DNA of 64,000 nt from Sphingobium sp. HWE2-09 (GCF_035989265.1 NZ_JAYKZX010000003.1:1054001-1118000), one strand, 5' to 3'. Positions 44,909 to 54,230 are shown, numbered from the stretch's first letter. Numbers and translations are program-made. Notes: generated by a model not told the origin, from the sequence alone.

Positions 44909-46507
44909 TTAACTCACCAGCTTCTTCAAGCTCTCCACCGTGTCCGCTTCCGCGGCGGGCTTGTCCTTGCGGATGCGGGCGATGCGGGGGAAGCGCATGG
45001 CTAGGCCGGACTTATGGCGCTTGCTGTCGTGGATGGAGTCGAAGGCGACTTCGAGGACCAATGTCTTCTCCACCTCGCGCACCGGGCCGAAGCGGTTGAC
45101 CGTGTTGCTGCGCACGAAGCGGTCGAGCATCTTCAATTCCTCGTCGGTGAAGCCGCTATAGGCCTTGCCTACGGGGAGCAGTTCGCCTTCTGGCGTCCAG
45201 CAGCCGAACGTATAGTCCGAATAGAAGGACGAGCGTTTGCCGTGGCCGCGCTGCGCGTACATCATGACGCAGTCGGCGGTCAGGGGATCGCGTTTCCATT
45301 TATACCAGAGCGCGGCCTTGCGTCCTGCGACATAGGGGCTGTCGCGGCGTTTGAGCATGACGCCTTCGATCGCGGCGTCGCGCGCGCCGGCGCGGATGTC
45401 GGCAAGCGCATCGAAATCCGGGGCGTCGATCACGGCGGACAGGTCGAAGCGGTTGGACGATAGTTGCGCCATATAGGCTTCCAGCCGTGCGCGGCGGTCG
45501 GTCCAGGGCAGGGCGCGCAGGTCGGTGTCGCCTTCGATCAGCAGGTCATAGAGGCGGACGAAGGCAGGGTAATCGTCCATCATTTTCGCGCTGACTGCCT
45601 TGCGACCCAGGCGTTGTTGCAGGGCGTTGAAGCTGGCCGCCGCGCCGCCATGTTCGGCCGCGCCCTGCACCTCTCCCTTCACCAGCAGTTCGCCGTCCAG
45701 CACGGCATGGCCGGTAAAGGCCTGCGCGATTTCCGGGAAGCTGGCGCTGATATCGTCGCCCGCGCGGCTGTAGAGGCGGGTTTCGCTACCCGTCCCCACG
45801 ATCTGGATGCGGATGCCGTCCCATTTCCATTCGGCGGCATAGTCTTTCAGGTCCACGCTGTCGGCCTCCAGCGGGTGGGCCAGCATGAAGGGGCGGAAAT
45901 AGGGGGTGCCTTCCGGGTCGGGGCGGGCAGTGCGGCCCTCCGCCCAGTCGAACAGGGCGGCGTAGGGTGGGGCAAGGGCGTGCCAGACCTGTTCGACATC
46001 ATCGACGTCGAGGCCGAAGGCGAGGGCGAAGCCTGTCTTGGCGAGGCGGGCGGAAATGCCCACCCGAAGCCCGCCGGTCGCGAGTTTGAGCAGGGCGAAG
46101 CGGCCAGACGAATCGAGATGGTCCATCATCTGGGCAAGCGCATCAGGGGCTGCCGCGCGGCTCAGCCCAAGTAGACGATCGATCACCGTCGACAGGCTGA
46201 GCGAACCGTCATCCAGTTCGGCGGGCTGGTCGTCCCGCTTGGGCCAGAGCAGGGCGACGGTTTCGGCGAGGTCGCCGACATAATCTCGGCTCATTTCGTA
46301 GAGGATAGGATCGGTGCGGCCACGGATCATTTCACCGATGGCGGAGGATTTGACGGCCTTGAGGTCGAGATTGCCGGTGAGCGCGGCGAGCGCCCAGCCC
46401 CGGTCGGGATCGGGGGCTTCGCGCATATAGGCCGCGATCAGGTTCAGCTTCGCGTTGCGCGAGCGGGTGTAGACGAGGCCGTCGAGGAGTTGGGAAAATT
46501 GCCTCAT
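44909..46507 (-). CDS. ATP-dependent DNA ligase, cisplatin damage response type
   Basis: 532 residues from ATG 46507. N-terminal DNA-binding domain (1-190), nucleotidyltransferase domain with motif I Lys in EWKWDGIRIQIV, motif III LDGELL, motif IV EGVMLKR, motif V WYKWKRDPL, and a C-terminal OB domain (YAQRGHGKRSSFYSDYTFG ... FGPVREVEKTLVLEVAFD). This bacterial group occurs beside an MBL-fold exonuclease, here 118 bp upstream, and often with an Lhr-like helicase and PdeM nuclease, neither of which is in this window. Acts in DNA damage repair. Confidence 0.93.
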   Translation of the reverse strand: MRQFSQLLDGLVYTRSRNAKLNLIAAYMREAPDPDRGWALAALTGNLDLKAVKSSAIGEMIRGRTDPILYEMSRDYVGDLAETVALLWPKRDDQPAELDDGSLSLSTVIDRLLGLSRAAAPDALAQMMDHLDSSGRFALLKLATGGLRVGISARLAKTGFALAFGLDVDDVEQVWHALAPPYAALFDWAEGRTARPDPEGTPYFRPFMLAHPLEADSVDLKDYAAEWKWDGIRIQIVGTGSETRLYSRAGDDISASFPEIAQAFTGHAVLDGELLVKGEVQGAAEHGGAAASFNALQQRLGRKAVSAKMMDDYPAFVRLYDLLIEGDTDLRALPWTDRRARLEAYMAQLSSNRFDLSAVIDAPDFDALADIRAGARDAAIEGVMLKRRDSPYVAGRKAALWYKWKRDPLTADCVMMYAQRGHGKRSSFYSDYTFGCWTPEGELLPVGKAYSGFTDEELKMLDRFVRSNTVNRFGPVREVEKTLVLEVAFDSIHDSKRHKSGLAMRFPRIARIRKDKPAAEADTVESLKKLVS

Positions 46508-46520
46508 GCCATGCTTATCC

Positions 46521-46610
46521 CACGTGCTCCCGCGCAGGCGGTAGCCCAGTTCCAATCTCGCCTGTTCATCCAACCGCGGGACTGGGCTCCCGCCTGCGCG
46601 GGAGCACGGG
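46521..46610. repeat. Paired-palindrome repeat between exonuclease and ligase genes
   Basis: GTGCTCCCGCGCAGGCGG ... AGCCCAGT and the mirror ACTGGGCT-CCCGCCTGCGCGGGAGCAC form long inverted arms over about 90 bp. It splits two functionally linked genes. Confidence 0.75.
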
Positions 46611-46625
46611 AGATGTTGTCAGCCA

Positions 46626-47618
46626 TTACCCTTCATCCTCATCTTCGCGGCCGACCAGCGCCAGCGCGCGGGCGCGGATCTGGTGGGTCATGCACCAGTG
46701 GAGCAGGGCTTCCTCGCGGCCGTGGGTGATCCAGGTTTCATTGGGGGCGACTTCGCGGATGGTATCGGTCAGTTCGTCCCAGTCGGCATGGTCGGATATG
46801 ACGAGGGGGAGTTCGACATTCTTTTGCCGCGCCCGTTGGCGCACGCGCATCCAGCCGGAGGCCATGGCGGTGATCGGATCGGGCAGGCGGCGGCTCCAGC
46901 GGTCGTTGAGCGCAGAGGGCGGGGATATGACGATATGGCCGCGCATATCCTTGGCAGGGACGCCCGTGGCGGAGCGCAATTCGCCCATGTCGACGCCGAA
47001 TTGTTCGTAGAGGGCGCACATGCGCTCCATCGCGCCGTGAATATAGATGGGGTCATGATGGCCGCGCCCGCGCAATTCGCAGATGACCCGCTGCGCCTTG
47101 CCCAGCGCATAGGCGCCGACCAGCACGCAGCGATCGGGGTTGGCGTGAAGCGCGGCGAGCAGGCGATCCATTTCGCTGCCGGTGTCGGGGTGGCGAAAGA
47201 CGGGCAGGCCGAAGGTCGCTTCGGTGACGAAGATGTCGCAGGGAACCGGCTGAAACGGCAGGCAGGTGGGGTCCGGCCGACGCTTGTAATCGCCGGTGAC
47301 GACGACGCGCTCACCCGCATGGTCGAGGATGATCTGCGCCGACCCCAGCACATGGCCGGCGGGGACGCAGCGGATGGTGACGCCGCCCATGCGCACTTCA
47401 TCGCCATAGTCGACCGCGGTGCCGCTGGCGGTGCCATAGCGGAGCGCCATGATCGCCAGCGTTTCGCGCGTCGCCCAGACATGGCCGTGGCCGCCGCGCG
47501 CATGATCGGCATGGCCGTGCGTCACCAGTGCGCGTTCCTGCGGCAGCGATGGATCGATCCAGGCATCGGCGGGGCGGACATAGATGCCGGTGGGGTGCGG
47601 TTCGATCCAATGGGCCAT
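46626..47618 (-). CDS. Ligase-associated DNA damage response exonuclease
   Basis: MBL-fold/beta-CASP nuclease of 330 residues from ATG 47618. Metal motif VTHGHADHARGG, GHVLGSAQIIL, VVTGDYKRRPDP, TEATFGLP and SDHADWDEL match the family that accompanies the ATP-dependent ligase just downstream. Expected to resect or trim DNA ends. Confidence 0.93.
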   Translation of the reverse strand: MAHWIEPHPTGIYVRPADAWIDPSLPQERALVTHGHADHARGGHGHVWATRETLAIMALRYGTASGTAVDYGDEVRMGGVTIRCVPAGHVLGSAQIILDHAGERVVVTGDYKRRPDPTCLPFQPVPCDIFVTEATFGLPVFRHPDTGSEMDRLLAALHANPDRCVLVGAYALGKAQRVICELRGRGHHDPIYIHGAMERMCALYEQFGVDMGELRSATGVPAKDMRGHIVISPPSALNDRWSRRLPDPITAMASGWMRVRQRARQKNVELPLVISDHADWDELTDTIREVAPNETWITHGREEALLHWCMTHQIRARALALVGREDEDEG

Positions 47619-47660
47619 GTCCTGCACAAGATGGGAAGGGGCAGGAGGGTTCCGCAACCC

Positions 47661-47689
47661 CTGTCATTGTCGCGTAACCCGCGCGTCAT
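47661..47689 (+). promoter_or_regulatory. Pho-box-like array upstream of btaA
   Basis: Three 7-mers at 11-bp periodicity: CTGTCAT (47661), GCGTAAC (47672) and GCGTCAT (47683), each followed by 4 bases. The PhoB half-site is CTGTCAT with 4-base spacers. It ends 60 bp before the btaA ATG. Confidence 0.55.
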
Positions 47690-47749
47690 GCGCAGGACTT
47701 GCGCCTGCCGTATCGGCCAGCCAACGACCCGGCAGCGAGGAGTGCTTCG

Positions 47750-48970
47750 ATGGCAGTGACCGCCCACAGGAAAATCACCAATGCGGTGCATCGCCACCGC
47801 CATCTGTCGAAGCAGGGACTGCTGGAACGCGCCTTCACCTTTGCGTTTCGTGGCCTGGTCTATGCGCAGATTTGGGAAGATCCGGCGGTAGACATGGAGG
47901 CGCTGGCGATCACGCCCGACTGCCATGTGGTGACGATCGCGTCTGGGGGCTGCAACGTGCTGTCCTATCTGACGGCCGACCCGGCGAAGATCACCGCAGT
48001 GGACCTCAATACCGCGCATATCGCGCTCAACCGGTTGAAGCTGGCGGCGGCGCAGACATTGCCGGACCATGGTGCGTTCCACCGCTTTTTCGCGCGGGCG
48101 GACGACAAGGCGAACATCGCGGCCTATCGGGACATCGTCGCGCCGCATCTGGACGAGGCGACGCGGCGTTATTGGGAAGGGCGCGACCTGACCGGGCGGC
48201 GGCGGATCGGCGGCTTTGCGCGTGGCATCTACAAGCATGGCCTGCTGGGTCGCTTCATCGGCGCGGCGCATCTGCTGGCGCGGGTGCATGGCATCAATCC
48301 CCGGCGGATGCTGGATGCGCAATCGCGCGCGGAACAGGTCGAGATATTCGAGCGGGAGCTGGCGCCGATCTTCGACCGGGGCTTCGTGCGCTGGCTGACG
48401 AGCCAGCCCGCGTCGCTGTTCGGCCTGGGCATCCCGCCCGCCCAGTTCGAGGCGCTGGCCGGGGACGAGCGGATGGATAATGTGCTCAAGGCGCGATTGA
48501 AGAAGCTGGCCTGCGATTTCGACCTCAAAGACAATTATTTCGCGGTGCAGGCGTTCGGGCGGGGGTATGCGGGTGGGGAGGGGCCGTTGCCGCCCTATCT
48601 GCAGGCGCAGAACCATGGCGCGGTGCGGGCGCGCGCCGGGCGGGTGGAGGTGCGGCATATCAATTTCACCGAGTTTCTCGCCCATCAGCCCAACCTGTCC
48701 TGCGATCGCTACATCCTGCTGGATGCGCAGGATTGGATGGACGATGCGCAGTTGAACGCGCTGTGGGCGCAGATCACGCGAACGGCCAAGCCGGGCGCGC
48801 GGGTGTTGTTCCGGACGGCGGGCGAGCCGAGCCTATTGCCGGGCCGGGTGGTCGATGCGGTGCTGGACCGGTGGGATTATCGGGCGGAGGCGTCGCTGGA
48901 TTATACCGCGCGGGATCGGTCGGCCATTTATGGCGGCGTGCATCTCTATGTGCTGAAGGATGCGCTGTGA
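47750..48970 (+). CDS. btaA: S-adenosylmethionine:diacylglycerol 3-amino-3-carboxypropyltransferase
   Basis: First enzyme of betaine lipid (DGTS) synthesis, DUF3419 family: transfers the 3-amino-3-carboxypropyl group of SAM to diacylglycerol. 406 residues from ATG 47750 after GAGGAG. Family blocks AFRGLVYAQIWEDPAVDMEAL, IASGGCNVLSYLT, VDLNTAHIALNRLKL and YILLDAQDWMDD are present. It overlaps btaB by 4 bp. Probably induced by phosphate starvation. Confidence 0.93.
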   Translation: MAVTAHRKITNAVHRHRHLSKQGLLERAFTFAFRGLVYAQIWEDPAVDMEALAITPDCHVVTIASGGCNVLSYLTADPAKITAVDLNTAHIALNRLKLAAAQTLPDHGAFHRFFARADDKANIAAYRDIVAPHLDEATRRYWEGRDLTGRRRIGGFARGIYKHGLLGRFIGAAHLLARVHGINPRRMLDAQSRAEQVEIFERELAPIFDRGFVRWLTSQPASLFGLGIPPAQFEALAGDERMDNVLKARLKKLACDFDLKDNYFAVQAFGRGYAGGEGPLPPYLQAQNHGAVRARAGRVEVRHINFTEFLAHQPNLSCDRYILLDAQDWMDDAQLNALWAQITRTAKPGARVLFRTAGEPSLLPGRVVDAVLDRWDYRAEASLDYTARDRSAIYGGVHLYVLKDAL

Positions 48971-49611
48971 GCGGCCATAGCCAGTTGATGGACGGGGTCT
49001 ATCGCTATCAGCGGCATATCTACGACCTGACGCGCAAATATTATCTGCTGGGGCGTGACGGGCTGATCGCCGATCTCGATCCGCCTGCGGGCGGCGTGGT
49101 GCTGGAGATCGGGTGCGGGACCGGGCGCAACCTGATCGCGGTGGGGAAGGCCTGGCCCCAGGCGCGGCTCTATGGGGTCGATATCAGCGCGGCGATGCTG
49201 GATACGGCGCGGGCGTCGGTGGCGAAAGCGGGGCTGGGCGATCGGGTGACGTTGGCGCAGGGCGATGCTTGCGGCTTCGACGCGGCGGCGCTGTTCGGGC
49301 GTGCGCAGTTCGAGCGGGTATTCATCAGTTACGCGCTGTCGATGATCCCGGAATGGGAAATGGCGCTGGCGCAGGCGGCGCGCTGCGTGGCGCCTGGCGG
49401 CAAGCTGGAGATCGTGGACTTTGGACAGCAGGAGCGGTTGCCTGCTTTGTGGAAGCGCGTATTGTTCGGATGGCTGGGGCGGTTCCATGTGTCGCCGCGT
49501 CGGGAACTTAGTACAGCAATTGAGCGGCTGGCGCAGGATATGGGGGGATTTCCCCACAGCCAAACGCTTTATAGGGGGTATGCAGTGCGTGGCTGTTTGA
49601 TCCGGGTTTGA
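48967..49611 (+). CDS. btaB: Diacylglyceryl-homoserine N-methyltransferase
   Basis: Class I methyltransferase of 214 residues starting at GTG inside the btaA stop (GTGA). SAM motif VLEIGCGTGRNLIAVG, then YGVDISAAML and ALSMIPEWEMAL. Position after btaA and YRYQRHIYDLTRKYYLLGRD at the N-terminus identify BtaB, which trimethylates diacylglyceryl-homoserine to the zwitterionic lipid DGTS. Confidence 0.92.
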   Translation: MSGHSQLMDGVYRYQRHIYDLTRKYYLLGRDGLIADLDPPAGGVVLEIGCGTGRNLIAVGKAWPQARLYGVDISAAMLDTARASVAKAGLGDRVTLAQGDACGFDAAALFGRAQFERVFISYALSMIPEWEMALAQAARCVAPGGKLEIVDFGQQERLPALWKRVLFGWLGRFHVSPRRELSTAIERLAQDMGGFPHSQTLYRGYAVRGCLIRV

Positions 49612-49644
49612 CGCGGCTTGGAAGACGTAGGCTTAAGCGCCGCT

Positions 49645-50115
49645 TCAAGCGGCGCGGTGAGCATCAAGACGTCTAGCCTTGCGACGAATGTCCCGGATAT
49701 GGGCAACCAGCCGATGCAGTTTACTGGTATCGACTTGTTCCAGCCGTCGCTTACCGATCCGGCTATCAGCCATCGCCAACGACTGAATCAGAGGATCATC
49801 ATCCTGAATTGCTTGTTCGATCGACAGTTGGTGAATGAAATCCCAGCAGGCGCGATAAGCGTCTTGTCGGCTGAGTTCGCCGAAGTCGGAAAATTGAGAT
49901 TGATACATGGAATTGCGGTTGGGTGAGCCGCTTTCGTAGCCATCTGCTATATAGTTTGCACGGGTGCAAAAATTGGCAATGACCTCACCGTCGAAGGTCA
50001 GCCAGGCATGGCCGCATGTGCAATTTCCATAGCGCGTGCTTTGAATGTCCAGCCGTCCGCGCAGTTCGGGTGCGAAGCGCTCCAATACAAGCGATCTCAA
50101 CCCGCTCCAGCGCAT
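49645..50115 (-). CDS. Uncharacterised protein coupled to hemA
   Basis: 156 residues, MRWSGLRSLVLERFAPELRG at the start, with RYGNCTCGHAWLTFDGEVIANFCT and an acidic/helical C-terminus. The N-terminal pattern (RWSxL...RxxIxSTRY...G.AWLTFDG) recalls the unstudied SF0329-type family; that is a loose recognition. The start follows the hemA stop by one base (TAAgATG), so it is translated by coupling. Cys residues occur at CTCGH and FCTR. No function can be given. Confidence 0.65.
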   Translation of the reverse strand: MRWSGLRSLVLERFAPELRGRLDIQSTRYGNCTCGHAWLTFDGEVIANFCTRANYIADGYESGSPNRNSMYQSQFSDFGELSRQDAYRACWDFIHQLSIEQAIQDDDPLIQSLAMADSRIGKRRLEQVDTSKLHRLVAHIRDIRRKARRLDAHRAA

Positions 50116-50116
50116 C

Positions 50117-51343
50117 TTACGCCGCCTGCCGTTCCGCCTTTTCCAGGTCCAGCCGATCCCAGATTTCGACCAGCGCGGTCACCAGGGTCCGCATCATCTC
50201 TTCGCTGTGGGCCGGGCCGGGGGTGAAGCGCAGGCGTTCGGTGCCGCGTGGGACGGTGGGATAGTTGATGGGCTGCACATAGGCGCCATATTCGGCGAGC
50301 AGGATGTCGCTGATCCGCTTGGCCTTGACCGGGTCGCCGACCATCAGCGGCACGATATGGGTGACCGACGGCATGACCGGCAGGCCTGCTTCGGCCATCA
50401 GCCGCTTGAGCAATGCAGCCGACGCCTGCTGGCCTTCACGTTCCTCGCTGGAGCCTTTGAGGTGCCGCACGCTGGCGAGCACGCCTGCGACCAGTACCGG
50501 CGAGAGCGAGGTGGTGAAGATGAAGCCGGGGGCGTAGCTGCGGATGACGTCCACGATCATCTGGTCGGCGGCGATATAGCCGCCCATGACGCCGAACGCC
50601 TTGCCCAATGTGCCTTCGATGATCGTCACGCGATCTGAGACTTGATCCCGTTCCGAAATGCCGCCGCCGCGCGGGCCATACATGCCGACGGCGTGCACTT
50701 CGTCCAGATAGGTCAGCGCATTATACTCGTCGGCCAAATCGCAGATCGCGGCGATCGGGGCGACGTCGCCATCCATCGAATAGACGCTTTCGAAGGCGAT
50801 CAGCTTGGGCGCTTCGGGGTCTTCGGCCGCCAGAAGCTCCCGCAGATGCTCGACGTCATTATGACGGAACACGCGCTTTTCGCAGCCCGAATTGCGGATG
50901 CCCGCGATCATGGAGGCATGGTTCAGTTCGTCGGAAAAGACGATGCAGCCGGGCAGCAGCTTGGCCAGCGTGGAGAGCGTCGCTTCGTTCGAGACATAGC
51001 CCGAAGTGAAGAGCAGCGCCGCTTCCTTGCCATGCAGGTCGGCCAGTTCGCCTTCCAGATCGATATGATAATGGGTGTTGCCGCCGATATTGCGGGTGCC
51101 GCCGGAGCCTGCGCCGACATCGTGCAGCGCCTCTTCCATTGCAGCCACGACCTTGGGATGCTGGCCCATGGCGAGATAGTCGTTGGAGCACCAGACGGTG
51201 ATCGGCTTGGGACCGTTATGGCCGTGGAAGCAACGGGCGTTGGGATAGGAACCGCGATTGCGCAGGATATCGATGAAGACGCGATAGCGGCCTTCTTCGT
51301 GCAGCCGGTCGATCGCTTGAGAAAAAATGTGTTTGTAGTTCAC
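50117..51343 (-). CDS. hemA: 5-aminolevulinate synthase
   Basis: PLP enzyme making 5-aminolevulinate from glycine and succinyl-CoA, the first step of haem synthesis in alphaproteobacteria. 408 residues from GTG 51343, with GGGAAG upstream; family proteins start with the following [23 protein letters not shown] at 51358 is in frame but its SD is too near. Visible: [56 protein letters not shown] and the PLP Lys in EGTLGKAFG. Confidence 0.95.
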   Translation of the reverse strand: MNYKHIFSQAIDRLHEEGRYRVFIDILRNRGSYPNARCFHGHNGPKPITVWCSNDYLAMGQHPKVVAAMEEALHDVGAGSGGTRNIGGNTHYHIDLEGELADLHGKEAALLFTSGYVSNEATLSTLAKLLPGCIVFSDELNHASMIAGIRNSGCEKRVFRHNDVEHLRELLAAEDPEAPKLIAFESVYSMDGDVAPIAAICDLADEYNALTYLDEVHAVGMYGPRGGGISERDQVSDRVTIIEGTLGKAFGVMGGYIAADQMIVDVIRSYAPGFIFTTSLSPVLVAGVLASVRHLKGSSEEREGQQASAALLKRLMAEAGLPVMPSVTHIVPLMVGDPVKAKRISDILLAEYGAYVQPINYPTVPRGTERLRFTPGPAHSEEMMRTLVTALVEIWDRLDLEKAERQAA

Positions 51344-51470
51344 TACGCTGCTTCCCATTTCCTCGCGCGCCCTATTCTTGTCCGCTGCGCCATCCTCTTC
51401 CGCGTGCCGCGTTTAGCCGCGCAGTCCCGCCATTACCAGCGATAACCGCTCGCAACATATCGACATAGGT

Positions 51471-51499
51471 GCCTAATATCATGCGCGAGCAAATTAGGC
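51471..51499. promoter_or_regulatory. Inverted repeat GCCTAAT-N15-ATTAGGC upstream of hemA
   Basis: Perfect 7-bp arms (51471-51477 and 51493-51499), with a further AGCCTA at 51511. It lies in the gap between murI and hemA. It could be an operator or an RNA hairpin for either gene. Confidence 0.35.
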
Positions 51500-51521
51500 A
51501 TTGGACAAATAGCCTACCCCG

Positions 51522-52325
51522 TCACAGCGCGTCGATCCGTTCTAGGCCGTACGCGGCCAAGGCGGGACGCAGCGCTTCAACCTGATCATCCAGCCGCGTA
51601 AACACCGCCACGCCGGGCGATACCGTGTCGGGCCAAGGCTGGCCCTGGGTGAGAAACTGGATGCGGCGGGCGATGCCTTCTCCGCCATGGACGAAGCCCA
51701 TCGGATGGGGGGCAGCGGCGGCGAGTTCCTGCTCCACCAAGGGGAAATGGGTGCAGGCGAGGACGACCATGTCCATCCGGTCGCCGCCCGGTTGTGCGAG
51801 CAGGCCGCCCAGCGCATCGCGCGCGACTTGCGGGTCGAGGGTTTCTCCGCGCAGTTTCGCTTCGGCCAGTTGCACCAGCGCCGACGATCCATGGCGCAGG
51901 ACAAGGCAATCCGCGCCATGTTCGGCGGCCAGGCGATCGACATAAGGTTGGCGAACGGTGGCGTCGGTGCCCAACACGCCGAAGACGCGGCTTTTCGACA
52001 GCAGGGCGGCAGGCTTGATCGCAGGGACCGTGCCGACCACCGGAATGTCGAGCGCGGCGCGGACATGCTGGAGCGCGATGGTGGAGGCTGTGTTGCAGGC
52101 GATGACGGCCAGGCGCGGGCGGTAGCGTTCGACCAGGCGGCCCAGCAATGCGGGGACACGCGCGGCGATCTCCGCCTCGCTCTTGGTGCCGTAGGGAAAG
52201 CCTGCGCTGTCGGCGGCATAGACGATGGGCGCTGTCGGCAGCGCCGCGCGGGCCGGGGCGAGGATGGACAAACCCCCGACGCCGGAATTGAAGAAGAGGA
52301 TGGGGGCGTTTGCGGCGACCGTCAT
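51522..52325 (-). CDS. murI: Glutamate racemase with Asn in place of the conserved motif Asp
   Basis: Makes D-glutamate for peptidoglycan. 267 residues from ATG 52325. The two catalytic Cys are in VIACNTASTIAL and VVLACTHFPLVE, and FPYGTKSEAEI is present. The N-terminal motif reads FFNSGVGGLSIL: residue 13 (codon AAT, 52287-52289) is Asn where the family has Asp (DSGVGG). That Asp supports the catalytic Cys. Either activity is reduced, or another racemase or D-amino acid transaminase compensates. The Asn is one base (GAT to AAT) from Asp. Confidence 0.88.
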   Translation of the reverse strand: MTVAANAPILFFNSGVGGLSILAPARAALPTAPIVYAADSAGFPYGTKSEAEIAARVPALLGRLVERYRPRLAVIACNTASTIALQHVRAALDIPVVGTVPAIKPAALLSKSRVFGVLGTDATVRQPYVDRLAAEHGADCLVLRHGSSALVQLAEAKLRGETLDPQVARDALGGLLAQPGGDRMDMVVLACTHFPLVEQELAAAAPHPMGFVHGGEGIARRIQFLTQGQPWPDTVSPGVAVFTRLDDQVEALRPALAAYGLERIDAL

Positions 52326-52426
52326 GGCGGCTGTGTCGCGGCAGGAGGCCGAAGTGTCAACCGGCAGCCATTTTCGCATGCGCGCATAGGGGATAATTAA
52401 CCGACATTTGCCATCATTCCTGAGAG

Positions 52427-53551
52427 ATGGGGACGATTTCTACTTCTACAGTTTCGGCTGCGGGCGGGCGAGGCGCGATGCACGCCAATTTCGTTGCGCT
52501 GGATGGTCTGCGCGGCGTTGCGGCGCTTGCGGTGCTGTTCTTCCATATTCCCAACTTCACCGGCATCATGTTGCTTCCAGGGGCTTATCTGGCGGTCGAT
52601 CTCTTCTTCTGCATCAGCGGTTTTGTGCTGACTTACGCCTATCTCGACCGGTTGCGTGCGGGGATGAGCATGGGCCACTTCATGCTTCGCCGGATCATTC
52701 GGCTTTATCCGCTTTACCTGCTGTCGGGTCTGCTGGCGCTTGGCTATATCGTCACGCTCGGCAGTGCGGACAATTTTCGGGGCAATGGGCCTGTCTGCTT
52801 TCTGTTCAACCTGCTGCTGATCCCGATGCCCATCATCTGGGGCTGGCATACCGAAATGTTTCCGGTCAACGTGTTCGGCTGGACCATCCTGATCGAGTTG
52901 GGCGCAAGTCTGGCATTTGCGCGGTTTGCTCATATGCTGCTGTCGAAACTGGCGCTGCGCAGGTTGATCGTGATCGCTGCGTCAATCCTGGTCGCGAGCG
53001 CGCTGATTTACGGGCAGCTCAATCTGGGCATCTCCTTTGCGCAACTGCCCGGCGCTCTTAGCCGCGCCCTATTCTCCTTTTGCGCAGGCATGGCCGTTGC
53101 CGTGGCCCGGCGCGATGGCGCGGCGTCGCCTGCACTGTCCTTCGCGACTATCGTGCTGCTTACGATCATCCCGATGGCAATCCCGTTAAGTGGCGGACTG
53201 CAGATCGCCCGCGACCTCATCATGGTGTTGCTGGTTTTCCCCGTCCTGGTTTACGCGTCGCTATCCTGCCCCATCGACCGGTTCATCCACCGGATCGCCA
53301 CAACATTGGGGAGCGCGTCCTACGGCGTCTATATCCTGCAGGTGCCGATGGTCGCCTTCGTCGCCAGCGCGCTCACGGCGCTGGGATGGCGACCGTCCGT
53401 CGCGCTCGGCCTGACGTTCGCCGCTGGACTGCTGGTCTTTGCCGCGATCGTCGATCAATATATCGATCGCCCGTTTCGGGCCTGGTTGCTGCGGATGATG
53501 ACGCGATGGGGGCAGAGGGCGCCCGGCGGACGAGGGATGGTCGCACCTTAA
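52427..53551 (+). CDS. Acyltransferase 3 family membrane protein
   Basis: 374 residues of the OafA/YrhL-type acyltransferase family, with about ten membrane helices. Family signature FVALDGLRGVAALAVLFFHI near residue 20, the second motif FMLRRIIRLYPLYLL, and the C-terminal SYGVYILQVP. These proteins move acyl groups onto sugars of exported glycans or lipids; the acceptor is unknown. Start at 52427 (or 52478) with GAGAG upstream. It is on the plus strand, divergent from murI. Confidence 0.85.
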   Translation: MGTISTSTVSAAGGRGAMHANFVALDGLRGVAALAVLFFHIPNFTGIMLLPGAYLAVDLFFCISGFVLTYAYLDRLRAGMSMGHFMLRRIIRLYPLYLLSGLLALGYIVTLGSADNFRGNGPVCFLFNLLLIPMPIIWGWHTEMFPVNVFGWTILIELGASLAFARFAHMLLSKLALRRLIVIAASILVASALIYGQLNLGISFAQLPGALSRALFSFCAGMAVAVARRDGAASPALSFATIVLLTIIPMAIPLSGGLQIARDLIMVLLVFPVLVYASLSCPIDRFIHRIATTLGSASYGVYILQVPMVAFVASALTALGWRPSVALGLTFAAGLLVFAAIVDQYIDRPFRAWLLRMMTRWGQRAPGGRGMVAP

Positions 53552-53615
53552 TCGTTGCGAGCGACGAACGGGACGCTATGGTCGCCGCGTTCTTCAACAG
53601 GCGACCGCGTAGTTC

Positions 53616-54230
53616 ATGACACCTCCCTGGCTTCTTCCCGCATTTGTCCTGGTTCTTGGCTATCTGCTCGGCTCCATCCCCTTCGGTCTGATCCTGACCC
53701 GCGTAACCGGCGCGGGCGACCTGCGTCAGATCGGGTCGGGCAATATCGGCGCGACCAACGTGCTGCGCACCGGGCGCAAGGGGCTGGCGGCGGCGACGTT
53801 GCTGCTCGACCTGCTTAAGGGCGCGGCGGCGGTGCTGATCGGTGCGGCACTGGTGGATGGCGGCGGGCCGATGGCGGGTGCTATGGCGTTTATCGGCCAT
53901 TGCTACCCGGTATGGCTGCGCTTTGCGGGCGGCAAGGGCGTGGCGACGATGATGGGCGTGGTAACCGCCCTGTTCTGGCCCGCCGGATGCATTTTTGCGG
54001 CGGTCTGGCTAGGGGCATTATACGGAACCAGATGGTCTTCGGTCGGTGGCATGGCGGCGGCAATCAGCGCGCCGATCGCCATGGCGGCGTTCGGCCGGAT
54101 CGACCTGGTGCCGGTCAGCCTGGCGCTGGCGCTGATCGTGCTGTGGCGGCACCGCGCCAATATCGCGCGGCTGATGAAAGGCGCAGAACCCAAGGTCGGC
54201 GCATCCAAGGACGGACCCACTGCCGAATGA
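53616..54230 (+). CDS. plsY: Acyl-phosphate:glycerol-3-phosphate acyltransferase
   Basis: First acylation in phospholipid synthesis, using acyl-phosphate made by PlsX. 204 residues, five membrane helices and the three family motifs: GYLLGSIPFG, GSGNIGATNVLRTGRKG, and GHCYPVWLRFAGGKGVAT. Its stop overlaps the dprA start (ATGA). Confidence 0.95.
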   Translation: MTPPWLLPAFVLVLGYLLGSIPFGLILTRVTGAGDLRQIGSGNIGATNVLRTGRKGLAAATLLLDLLKGAAAVLIGAALVDGGGPMAGAMAFIGHCYPVWLRFAGGKGVATMMGVVTALFWPAGCIFAAVWLGALYGTRWSSVGGMAAAISAPIAMAAFGRIDLVPVSLALALIVLWRHRANIARLMKGAEPKVGASKDGPTAE

